Shown here: piece after piece, positions 1 through 6,078 of the stretch
How positions within the stretch are numbered: the first letter of the stretch is position 1
How the letters are laid out: every line of letters begins with the position of its first letter
Origin: Burkholderiales bacterium
GTDB lineage: Bacteria > Pseudomonadota > Gammaproteobacteria > Burkholderiales > SG8-41
Length of the DNA stretch: 16,130 nucleotides
Direction of reading: 5' to 3'
Assembly: GCA_019746155.1 (NCBI GenBank)
Contig: JAIESJ010000191.1
Coordinates: 1 to 16,130 of the forward strand
The notes under the pieces: generated by a model
Database searches by the model: none
Told to the model about the DNA's origin: nothing
What the model saw: the letters and a program-made list of their open reading frames with translations, nothing else
Program-made: the position numbers and the translations under genes

Positions 1-449
1 TGCCATTCGCAGATCAATTGATGCAGCTCAGCGGCGTTCTGGGCGTTGAGCAGGCGCTCGCGGAACGGCTTGTCGCTGAACATCTGCGCGAGTTCGGACA
101 GAATCTGCAGATGCAGATCGGTGGCGCGGTCGGGAACCAGCAGCACGAAAATCAGGTTGACGTTCTGGCCGTCGGGCGCATCAAACGGGATCGGCTGCTT
201 CATTCTGACGATGGCGCCGACCGCCTCCTTGAGGCCTTTGATGCGCCCGTGGGGAATGGCGATGCCCTGACCCAGACCGGTCGAGCCCAGCTTCTCGCGC
301 GCAAACAGGCTGTCGAAGACCTGGCTGCGTGCGATGCTGTGGTTGTTTTCGAACAGCAGGCCGGCCTGCTCGAATACCCGTTTTTTGCTGGAGACGTCGA
401 GGTCGAGCATGACGTTCGACAGCGGCAGAAGTTTGGCGATCAGGTTCAT
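1..449 (-). CDS. ptsN: PTS IIA-like nitrogen regulatory protein PtsN (EIIA-Ntr), 3' end cut by window edge
   Basis: Reading the minus strand from the ATG at 449 gives 149 residues before the window ends, so only the last few codons are missing (the family is about 150-160 aa). The protein is a cytoplasmic EIIA domain that accepts phosphate from NPr in the PTS-Ntr relay and regulates potassium, nitrogen and envelope functions rather than importing sugar. The phosphorylatable histidine is visible as His67 in the motif GIAIPHGR, and the start MNLIAKLLPLSNVMLDLDV is typical of the family. An in-frame stop lies a few codons upstream, which fixes the ATG, although no good Shine-Dalgarno sequence precedes it. 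It follows hpf by 67 bases in the same direction, as in the standard rpoN-hpf-ptsN order. Identification is firm; the C-terminus is not seen. Confidence 0.96.
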   Translation of the reverse strand, partial: MNLIAKLLPLSNVMLDLDVSSKKRVFEQAGLLFENNHSIARSQVFDSLFAREKLGSTGLGQGIAIPHGRIKGLKEAVGAIVRMKQPIPFDAPDGQNVNLIFVLLVPDRATDLHLQILSELAQMFSDKPFRERLLNAQNAAELHQLICEW

Positions 450-496
450 GATTTGAGTTTGAAGTCAGGCGTGTATCGCAAAGACATCCGGGATTC

Positions 497-518
497 GATG
501 GCCGGCTTGCCGGCCATC
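497..518. other. Perfect hairpin at the hpf stop codon
   Basis: GATGGCCGGC (497-506) is exactly complementary to GCCGGCCATC (509-518), giving a 10-bp stem with a tiny TT loop (in practice about 8-9 bp with a 4-base loop). It overlaps the hpf stop (517-519) and lies in the 67-base hpf-ptsN gap. No T-run follows in either direction, so it is not a standard intrinsic terminator. It could stabilise the hpf 3' end or be an RNA-processing point. The function is inferred. Confidence 0.55.
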
Positions 519-843
519 ATTCCGCGTCCTGGTGCTTGATTGATGCGCCGTCATGACGCTGATCAAGGTTTTTTTCCTTGTGCTTGACGATGGTCCGGTC
601 GAGCTTGTCGACCAGAATGTCGATGGCGGCGTACATGTCGGAATCGATGCTTTCGCAGAAAATGTCCTTGCCGCGCACGTGCACGCTGGCTTCGACTTTC
701 TGATTCAGTTTTTCGATCGACATGATGACGTTGACGTCAATGACATGATCGAAGTGATGCGTGATGCGCTGCAGTTTGTTTGCCACATATTCGCGGATGG
801 CGGGGGTGATCTGGAGGTGGTGGCCGGTTAAATGCAGGTTCAT
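517..843 (-). CDS. hpf: Ribosome hibernation promoting factor, short form (HPF/YfiA family)
   Basis: This is a 108-aa protein starting MNLHLTGHHLQITPAIREYV. It is the single-domain sigma-54-modulation / ribosome-associated family, which binds the 30S decoding channel and promotes inactive 100S ribosomes in stationary phase or starvation. The family pattern is clear: the helix around ITPAIREYVANKLQRI, a beta strand ending KVEASVHVRG, the segment SDMYAAIDILVDKLDRTI, and a charged lysine-rich tail. The length matches short HPF; the C-terminal dimerisation domain of long HPF is absent. The ATG at 843 is supported by a strong AAAGGAG ribosome binding site at 849-855. A longer open frame runs upstream into rpoN in another phase, but it has no family support. 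The gene starts 17 bases after the rpoN stop, so it is very likely cotranscribed with rpoN. Confidence 0.96.
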   Translation of the reverse strand: MNLHLTGHHLQITPAIREYVANKLQRITHHFDHVIDVNVIMSIEKLNQKVEASVHVRGKDIFCESIDSDMYAAIDILVDKLDRTIVKHKEKNLDQRHDGASIKHQDAE

Positions 844-848
844 GTCCG

Positions 849-855
849 CTCCTTT
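849..855 (-). promoter_or_regulatory. Ribosome binding site of hpf
   Basis: AAAGGAG on the minus strand ends 5 bases before the ATG at 843. It decides the hpf start against a much longer upstream open frame. It lies wholly in the 17-base rpoN-hpf gap. Confidence 0.85.
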
Positions 856-860
856 CGGTG

Positions 861-2288
861 TTAGAGAGTCTTTCTTAGATTGACAGGCAAAATCTGCAAG
901 GATTCGCGGTATTTGGCTATAGTGCGCCGGGCGACAACGATGCCCTGCTGGCCGAGAATTTCGGATATCTGGCTGTCGGTAAGGGGTTTGCGTGAATTTT
1001 CTGCGCTCACCAGCTGCTTGATCAGCGCCCGGATTGCGGTGCTGGAAGCTGACCCGCCGGTCTCGGTCGTGACGTGGCTGCCGAAGAAATATTTGAGCTC
1101 GAAAATGCCGCGCGGCGTATGCATGAATTTCTGGGTGGTGACGCGCGACACCGTCGATTCGTGCAGGCTGAGCGCTTCCGCGATTTCGCGCAGCACCAGC
1201 GGCCGCATTGCGACTTCGCCATGCTCGAAAAAATGGCGCTGGCGATCGACGATGGCCTGGGACACGCGCAAAATCGTGTCGAAACGCTGCTGTACGTTCT
1301 TGATCAGCCATTTGGCTTCCTGCAGCTGGCTGGAGAGTTGCTGCGAGCCGGTGTTGCGGCTGCGCTGCAGGATGTCGGCATAAAGCCGGTTGATCCGCAG
1401 GCGGGGCATCGCTTCGGGATTGAGCGAGGCAAGCCATACGCCTTTTGCTTTCCTGACGATCACGTCGGCCACAATATAGCGTGTGTCTTCCGACGAGAAA
1501 TCCCGGCCCGGCCGGGGATTGAGGCTGGTGATCAGTTTTTGCACCGCACGCAGGCAGCCATCGTCGCAGCGCAGCACTTTCCTGAGCCTGCTGAAATCGC
1601 GCGAGGCCAGTATGTCAAGGTGATTCCTGACGATTTCCAGCGCTTCGGCGCGATACGGCGTGCACTCGGGCAGCGCGCTAAGCTGAAGCGCCAGACACTC
1701 GCTCAGGTTTCGCGCTCCCACTCCCGTTGGCTCGCAGTTCTGCAGATGCTTCAGCGCGATCCGCAGGTCTTCGAGCTCGACCGCGAGTTCTTGCGGCAGG
1801 ATGGCGAGCAGTTCGGCCAGGTCCTGCGTCAAATAACCGTCGTCATCGAGCGAGTCGATGAGCAGCGCCACCAGCCTGCGATCGCGCTCCGGGAGATTGA
1901 TCTCGGACAACTGTGACAGCAAATGGGTGCGCAGCGTCGGTGAGCCGGCCGCGACCTGAGGAAAATCGCCGTCCTCGGAATCGTCGCGCGCACCCGGGAA
2001 CGGCATGTCGTCCATGGCGCCGAATCCGGTAATTTCGGAACCAGTTGCAGAATCAGTGGCGGAGACGTCTTCCTCCGCGGGCGCTGAGTCCGCAGTGCCG
2101 GGCGCTTGCATCCCGGCCGGCTGTTCGCGGATGCCGTCGTCACGTTCGAGCAGCGGGTTCTCCTGCAGGAGACGCTCGAGTTCCTGGTTAAGTTCGAGCG
2201 TGGACAGCTGCAGCAGGCGGATCGATTGCTGCAGCTGCGGAGTGAGGGTTAAATGTTGGGATAGCCGAAGTTGTAGGGAATGCTTCAT
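861..2288 (-). CDS. rpoN: RNA polymerase sigma-54 factor RpoN
   Basis: This 475-aa protein is of normal length for sigma-54. It directs RNA polymerase to -24/-12 promoters that need AAA+ enhancer-binding activators. Region I (about residues 1-50) is the glutamine- and leucine-rich activator-interaction domain (QLRLSQHLTLTPQLQQSIRLLQLS). Residues about 50-115 form an acidic, low-complexity region II linker. The core-binding domain follows. A helix-turn-helix region with HESTVSRVTTQK (376-387) and FELKYFF (396-402) comes next, and the diagnostic RpoN box ARRTIAKYRE is at 453-462. All key elements are intact. The ATG at 2288 has no strong Shine-Dalgarno sequence, but an in-frame stop 8 codons upstream and the conserved N-terminus fix it. 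It sits between lptB (74-base gap) and hpf (17-base gap), the classical proteobacterial arrangement. Confidence 0.99.
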   Translation of the reverse strand: MKHSLQLRLSQHLTLTPQLQQSIRLLQLSTLELNQELERLLQENPLLERDDGIREQPAGMQAPGTADSAPAEEDVSATDSATGSEITGFGAMDDMPFPGARDDSEDGDFPQVAAGSPTLRTHLLSQLSEINLPERDRRLVALLIDSLDDDGYLTQDLAELLAILPQELAVELEDLRIALKHLQNCEPTGVGARNLSECLALQLSALPECTPYRAEALEIVRNHLDILASRDFSRLRKVLRCDDGCLRAVQKLITSLNPRPGRDFSSEDTRYIVADVIVRKAKGVWLASLNPEAMPRLRINRLYADILQRSRNTGSQQLSSQLQEAKWLIKNVQQRFDTILRVSQAIVDRQRHFFEHGEVAMRPLVLREIAEALSLHESTVSRVTTQKFMHTPRGIFELKYFFGSHVTTETGGSASSTAIRALIKQLVSAENSRKPLTDSQISEILGQQGIVVARRTIAKYRESLQILPVNLRKTL

Positions 2289-2363
2289 GCTGGTCTGATG
2301 CGCGCTGGCTATCGCTGAGGCCCGCTGGTGTGATCACCTCTGACTCCGGCGCGGGCGAATGGT

Positions 2364-3086
2364 CTAGAGGCGGAAATGCTCTCCCAGGTAAACTTTCCTG
2401 ACACTTTCATTATAAACGATTTCTTCGGGTTTGCCGTAGGCCAGGACCGTGCCCTCGTTGATGATATAGGCGCGGTCGCAGATACCCAGGGTTTCTCTAA
2501 CGTTATGATCGGTAATCACTACGCCGATGCCGCGTTCTTTGAGAAATCCTATGATTTTCTGGATGTCCAGGACTGCGATGGGGTCGACCCCGGCAAACGG
2601 CTCGTCAAGCAGGATGAAGCGCGGTTCGGTGGCCAGGGCGCGTGCGATCTCGACGCGCCGCCGCTCCCCGCCGGAAAGGCTGATCGCAGGGTTGTTGCGC
2701 AGATGACCGACATGGAGGTCGCGCAGCAGATCGTCGAGCTTGTTGTTTATCCGATCGGGATCATTGTTGTGCAGCTCAAGCACCGCGCGCACGTTGTCGG
2801 CAACCGACAGCCGGCGGAAAATCGAAGCCTCCTGCGGCAGATAGCTCAGGCCCAGCCTGGCACGGCGGTGTATCGGCATATGCGTGAGCTTGCGATCGTT
2901 AAGGTAGAGCTCGCCGCCGTCCGCCGGCACCAATCCCACCATCATGTAAAAGCAGGTGGTTTTTCCGGCGCCATTCGGTCCGAGCAGGCCGATCACTTCG
3001 CCGCTACGCACTTCGAGTGATACGTCCTTGACGACGACGCGCGAACGGTAGCGCTTCTTCAGGCGCTCGGCCTTGAGTTCGCTCAC
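2364..3086 (-). CDS. lptB: LPS export ABC transporter ATP-binding protein LptB
   Basis: This is the cytoplasmic ATPase of the LptB2FGC complex, which extracts lipopolysaccharide from the inner membrane and pushes it along the LptA bridge. From the GTG at 3086 it is 240 aa, the usual family length, beginning (M)SELKAERLKKRYRSR. Visible motifs are Walker A GPNGAGKT (36-43), Q-loop (SYLPQEASIF), signature LSGGE (137-141), Walker B FILLDEPF (157-164) and H-loop His194. The frame stays open upstream to an ATG at 3137 (257 aa) and a GTG at 3194 (276 aa, overlapping lptA by 29 bases). None of the three starts has a clear ribosome binding site. I chose 3086 because family homology begins exactly there and the extra 36 residues are Pro/Ala-rich without family likeness. 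The function is certain; the start is not. Confidence 0.95.
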   Translation of the reverse strand: MSELKAERLKKRYRSRVVVKDVSLEVRSGEVIGLLGPNGAGKTTCFYMMVGLVPADGGELYLNDRKLTHMPIHRRARLGLSYLPQEASIFRRLSVADNVRAVLELHNNDPDRINNKLDDLLRDLHVGHLRNNPAISLSGGERRRVEIARALATEPRFILLDEPFAGVDPIAVLDIQKIIGFLKERGIGVVITDHNVRETLGICDRAYIINEGTVLAYGKPEEIVYNESVRKVYLGEHFRL

Positions 3087-3165
3087 CTGGAATGTCTGCG
3101 CTGCGAAAGACGCCGGTGGAGCGAACGGCAGCGGCATCCGGCTTGCGTCGTCGGCTGTGGCGGGC

Positions 3166-3834
3166 TTACTTTTTACTGGTTCCAAGTTCTTCACGCGGCG
3201 CAGCGATGGTCTCGGCTGGTTTGAGAGGGACGGGTGGCGCAGTGACGGCGGATTTGTCCTTGTCCTTGGGCTTGGGCTGCATCACTGCGCGCACGCGGCG
3301 GCTGGGATCGTCGGGGGCAGCCTTGCCTGCGCCGACGACCTGGAAGAACTCGGTATTGGCATCATACGAGATGTAGTTGCCGCGCACTTCATCCTGCCCG
3401 CGCTTCATCGAGGCGCGGTTGAACATCTGCACCTTGTCGGCACGGCCGTCGTATTCGATGCGTTCGGCCCAGCCTTCGATGTACTCGTCGAAGCCCTCGC
3501 GTTTTTGCCGGAAGTAGGCAAGATCGCCCCAGGTCGTGCCGTATTTGAAGCCTTCGTTATCCTGGCGTACCTGCATACGATCGCCGCGGATCACAAGCGT
3601 GCCCTGGGTCAGCACCACGTTGCCCTCGAATGTCGAGATTTGCTTGACGTCATCGACGGTGACGCGGTCGGCTTCGAGATTGATGGGTTTTTCGCGATCG
3701 GCCTTTTCCGCGCGGCTGGCGATTCCGGTGAGCGCGAGCGCGCAGCACGCGACAAAAAAGATGAATCGCCCTGCGGGAGATTTGCCGGGGCGGGCAAGCG
3801 CCGCAACCGGCGCGCTATTTCTTGTTCTGATCAT
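3166..3834 (-). CDS. lptA: Lipopolysaccharide transport periplasmic protein LptA
   Basis: This 222-aa periplasmic protein of the OstA/LptA beta-jellyroll family oligomerises into the bridge carrying LPS to the outer-membrane LptDE translocon. It has a long basic N-terminus followed by a hydrophobic signal segment (about residues 24-41) with likely cleavage near ASRAE. The repeated strands of the jellyroll follow: PINLEADRVTVDDVKQISTFEGNVVLTQGTLVIRGDRM, with FEGNVVLTQG as the family hallmark. It is longer than E. coli LptA (about 185 aa) because of a Lys/Pro-rich tail (about residues 180-222). The ATG at 3834 overlaps the lptC end by 20 bases and has an AGAGG ribosome binding site six bases upstream, which implies translational coupling. 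It lies in the lptC-lptA-lptB run. Confidence 0.95.
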   Translation of the reverse strand: MIRTRNSAPVAALARPGKSPAGRFIFFVACCALALTGIASRAEKADREKPINLEADRVTVDDVKQISTFEGNVVLTQGTLVIRGDRMQVRQDNEGFKYGTTWGDLAYFRQKREGFDEYIEGWAERIEYDGRADKVQMFNRASMKRGQDEVRGNYISYDANTEFFQVVGAGKAAPDDPSRRVRAVMQPKPKDKDKSAVTAPPVPLKPAETIAAPREELGTSKK

Positions 3835-4390
3835 AAATACCTCTGACTCTGGATTTCAGTTTCAGGATCCGAGTCTCTCCGTTCAATTCTAGGCCAATCG
3901 CGTTGACGACGGTATTGGCATCGGTAATGGTGACCGGCCGGTCGGTCTTGGCAATATTGTCGTCGGGGATAACATGCAGGTAGCTGGTTTGCATCACGAG
4001 TTCGCTCTTGTCGTCATAAGGCGCGCGCGTGACGCGCACATCGTTTTGAAAATAAACATTTTCGCCGTTTTTCGATACCAGTGCTTCCCGGGCGGTGATG
4101 GTCATCGGCGTCTTGCCTGAGGCGTAGCTCACGAATTTCGGCGACTGCAGATATGTGCTGTCGTCATCCGGATAATGGATCATTTTCTCGGCAAACAGCG
4201 TGTGCTTGATGCCGCCGTCGGGGGCCATGCGCAACGCCGACAGCTTTTCGACAATGTAATCGGGGTCGTGGCGGGTTGATCCGTCGCGCTTGCCCGCGGG
4301 CGGCTGCACGGCGCGGTCGAGCCAGAACGTCAGTGCCGCAAGTATCGCCAGCAACAGCAGCGGAAACCAGCGGGTAAGCCTGTCGTTCAT
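3815..4390 (-). CDS. lptC: LPS export system protein LptC
   Basis: This 191-aa protein has a single N-terminal membrane anchor (about residues 8-24, WFPLLLLAILAALTFWL) followed by a periplasmic jellyroll domain. That layout and length are typical of LptC, which links the LptBFG ATPase complex to LptA. Family-like segments are DYIVEKLSALRMAPDGGIKHTLFAEKMIHYPDDD and the late GLELNGETRILKLKSRVRGIY, which resembles the end of other LptC proteins. It begins 25 bases after the kdsC stop and overlaps lptA by 20 bases. Sequence conservation of LptC is generally low, so the call rests on topology, length and position together. Confidence 0.95.
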   Translation of the reverse strand: MNDRLTRWFPLLLLAILAALTFWLDRAVQPPAGKRDGSTRHDPDYIVEKLSALRMAPDGGIKHTLFAEKMIHYPDDDSTYLQSPKFVSYASGKTPMTITAREALVSKNGENVYFQNDVRVTRAPYDDKSELVMQTSYLHVIPDDNIAKTDRPVTITDANTVVNAIGLELNGETRILKLKSRVRGIYDQNKK

Positions 4391-4415
4391 GATCAGTCGG
4401 GCGGGTGCCGTGTCG

Positions 4416-4940
4416 TCATTTCAAACAGGCCGCAATCTGGGCCGCCAGCGTGCCCTGCGCCTGCATGATAAGCTCGCAGACTTCCCGCACCGCGCCGCGG
4501 CCGCCAGGGGCCTGGCTTACGTAGTGCGCGTGGTTTTTCACCGCGGCGGGCGCCTCCGCTACGGTCAGGGCAAGCCCGCAACGCTGCATCACCGGCAGGT
4601 CGATGACGTCATCACCCATGTAAGCCGCGGCAGCGACGTCGAGCTTGAGCTGAGCCAGCAGCTCCTGAAACGTCGCCAGTTTGTCCGCGACACCCTGATA
4701 AAGCAGGTCGATGCCCAGGTTCCGGGCGCGCAACTCGACGCAGCGTGAGTTTCTGCTGGTGATTATTGCAAGCCTGACGCCGCAGGCCTGCAGCATTTTC
4801 ATGCCGTGCCCGTCGCGCACATTGAACGCCTTCAGCTCTTCTCCGGAGTCGGTGAAATACAGACTGCCATCGGTCAGCACGCCATCGACATCGAAAATGG
4901 CGAGGCGGATATTCCGCGCTCTTTCGTATACCGCTCTCAT
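4416..4940 (-). CDS. kdsC: 3-deoxy-D-manno-octulosonate 8-phosphate phosphatase KdsC
   Basis: This 174-aa HAD-superfamily phosphatase without a cap domain removes the phosphate from Kdo-8-phosphate to give Kdo, the inner-core sugar of LPS. The nucleophile motif is DVDGVLTDG with Asp17 and Asp19. Motif II is in AIITSRNS, and the late metal motif is in MGDDVIDLP. Length and the segment GEELKAFNVRDGHGMKMLQ match KdsC closely. It starts 39 bases after kdsD, and the two are pathway neighbours (KdsD makes arabinose-5-phosphate, the substrate of Kdo-8-P synthase). The ATG at 4940 lacks a convincing ribosome binding site. Confidence 0.98.
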   Translation of the reverse strand: MRAVYERARNIRLAIFDVDGVLTDGSLYFTDSGEELKAFNVRDGHGMKMLQACGVRLAIITSRNSRCVELRARNLGIDLLYQGVADKLATFQELLAQLKLDVAAAAYMGDDVIDLPVMQRCGLALTVAEAPAAVKNHAHYVSQAPGGRGAVREVCELIMQAQGTLAAQIAACLK

Positions 4941-4979
4941 TTCAGATGTCGATCCCGGTCATTGGGCGAAGGTCACCGA

Positions 4980-5972
4980 TCAGATAACCTTGGCGCGGAA
5001 TAAATCGTGCATGTTGAGCGCTCCGAGCAGCCTGCGCTCCCTGTCAACAACCAGCAACTGGTTGACCTTGTTGCGTTCCATGATTTCGACGGCTTCGACG
5101 GCAAGTTTGTCGGGACCAATGGTGCTCGGCTCGCGTTTCATCACATCGGAAATCCTTGTGCTGCGCAGATCGACACCTTTTTCAAGCGTGCGCCGCAGAT
5201 CGCCGTCGGTGAAAATGCCGACGACGTGTCCGTCATCGTTGAGGATTGCAGTCATGCCCATGCGCCCGCGCGACATTTCAAGCATTGCCTCCATCAGGGT
5301 TGCGGCGTCAGAAATGCGCGGCGCGTCCGTGCCGGTGCGCATCACGTCGCGCACATGGGTGAGGAGTTTTCTGCCCAGCGTCCCGCCGGGGTGGGAGCGC
5401 GCAAACTCGTCGCGCGTAAATCCCTTGGCCTGCATCAGCGCAACGGCGAGCGCATCGCCGAGAGCAAGCGCTGCGGTGGTACTGGCGGTGGGCGCGAGAT
5501 TGAGCGGGCACGCTTCCTTGGCGGCGCCGGCATATAAATGAACGGCGGCTTCGCGGGCGAGGGTTGACTGGGCATTACCGGTCATGGCGATCAGTTTTGC
5601 GCCCCAGCGCTTGAGCAGCGGCACGATGGCGAGCAGTTCAGAGCTTTCTCCGGAATTCGAAAGCGCGATGAACACGTCCTCGCGCGTGATCATGCCGAGG
5701 TCGCCGTGGCTGGCTTCCGCGGGATGCACGAAATATGCCGGGGTGCCGGTGCTCGCCATGGTGGACGCGATTTTGCGCGCCACATGTCCCGACTTGCCGA
5801 TGCCGCTGACGATCACGCGCCCACGCGAATTGAGGATCAACTCCACCGCCTGCACGAAAGGCTGACCGAGGCTGGCGATCAGGTCGGAAATCGCCTTGGC
5901 TTCGATTTCCAGCACGTCGCGCGCTATCGCAATCGCAGCGTGAGCGGATACGCCCGGTTTGGGATTGTTCAT
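4980..5972 (-). CDS. kdsD: D-arabinose-5-phosphate isomerase KdsD
   Basis: From the ATG at 5972 this is 330 aa, the normal length for KdsD/KpsF. The enzyme converts D-ribulose-5-phosphate to D-arabinose-5-phosphate for Kdo synthesis in the cytoplasm. An N-terminal SIS domain (about 35-170) carries SGIGKSGHVARKI with Lys60, then NSGESSE with Glu112, Glu153 and His194. These correspond, by one residue offset, to the catalytic residues known for E. coli KdsD. Two CBS domains follow (about 205-265 and 275-330). The open frame extends to a TTG at 6026, but those 18 residues lack family likeness and a ribosome binding site. It is the first gene of the leftward run and is divergent from the antiporter gene. 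A promoter-like element ends only 8 bases before the ATG. Confidence 0.98.
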   Translation of the reverse strand: MNNPKPGVSAHAAIAIARDVLEIEAKAISDLIASLGQPFVQAVELILNSRGRVIVSGIGKSGHVARKIASTMASTGTPAYFVHPAEASHGDLGMITREDVFIALSNSGESSELLAIVPLLKRWGAKLIAMTGNAQSTLAREAAVHLYAGAAKEACPLNLAPTASTTAALALGDALAVALMQAKGFTRDEFARSHPGGTLGRKLLTHVRDVMRTGTDAPRISDAATLMEAMLEMSRGRMGMTAILNDDGHVVGIFTDGDLRRTLEKGVDLRSTRISDVMKREPSTIGPDKLAVEAVEIMERNKVNQLLVVDRERRLLGALNMHDLFRAKVI

Positions 5973-5980
5973 CGCGGCCA

Positions 5981-5989
5981 AGTATAGCA
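5981..5989 (-). promoter_or_regulatory. Extended -10 promoter candidate for kdsD operon
   Basis: On the minus strand the bases read TGCTATACT, an extended -10 element (TGn followed by TATACT, 5 of 6 to TATAAT). No good -35 is present at the usual distance, which extended -10 promoters tolerate. Only 8 bases separate the hexamer from the kdsD ATG at 5972, so transcription would begin at or 1-3 bases before the start codon. This is consistent with the missing Shine-Dalgarno sequence. Promoter use is inferred. Confidence 0.45.
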
Positions 5990-6078
5990 GAAGTGGTCCT
6001 TTCCAAGCCCGTGCGTGTGCTTGCAATTCGTTGTCGATAAGGCATTATTGGGGTGTAACCTCCGCAGATGAAAAAGAT

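Noticed and set aside
844..1437. Long open frame upstream of and in frame with hpf
   Set aside because: It lies antisense-free but out of phase inside rpoN, has no family likeness, and hpf has its own strong AAAGGAG site; only the last 108 residues are real.
2334..3848. 11-base match ACCTCTGACTC shared by the rpoN leader and the lptA start region
   Set aside because: Short; in one place it is simply the lptA ribosome binding site, and no further similarity flanks it.
5973..6026. Upstream TTG start for kdsD giving 18 extra residues
   Set aside because: No ribosome binding site, no family similarity, and family length matches the ATG at 5972.
6021..6059. Sigma-70 promoter for the antiporter (TTGCAA...CATTAT or TTGTCG...TGTAAC)
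   Set aside because: Two overlapping solutions, each only 4 of 6 in both hexamers; not distinguishable from chance.
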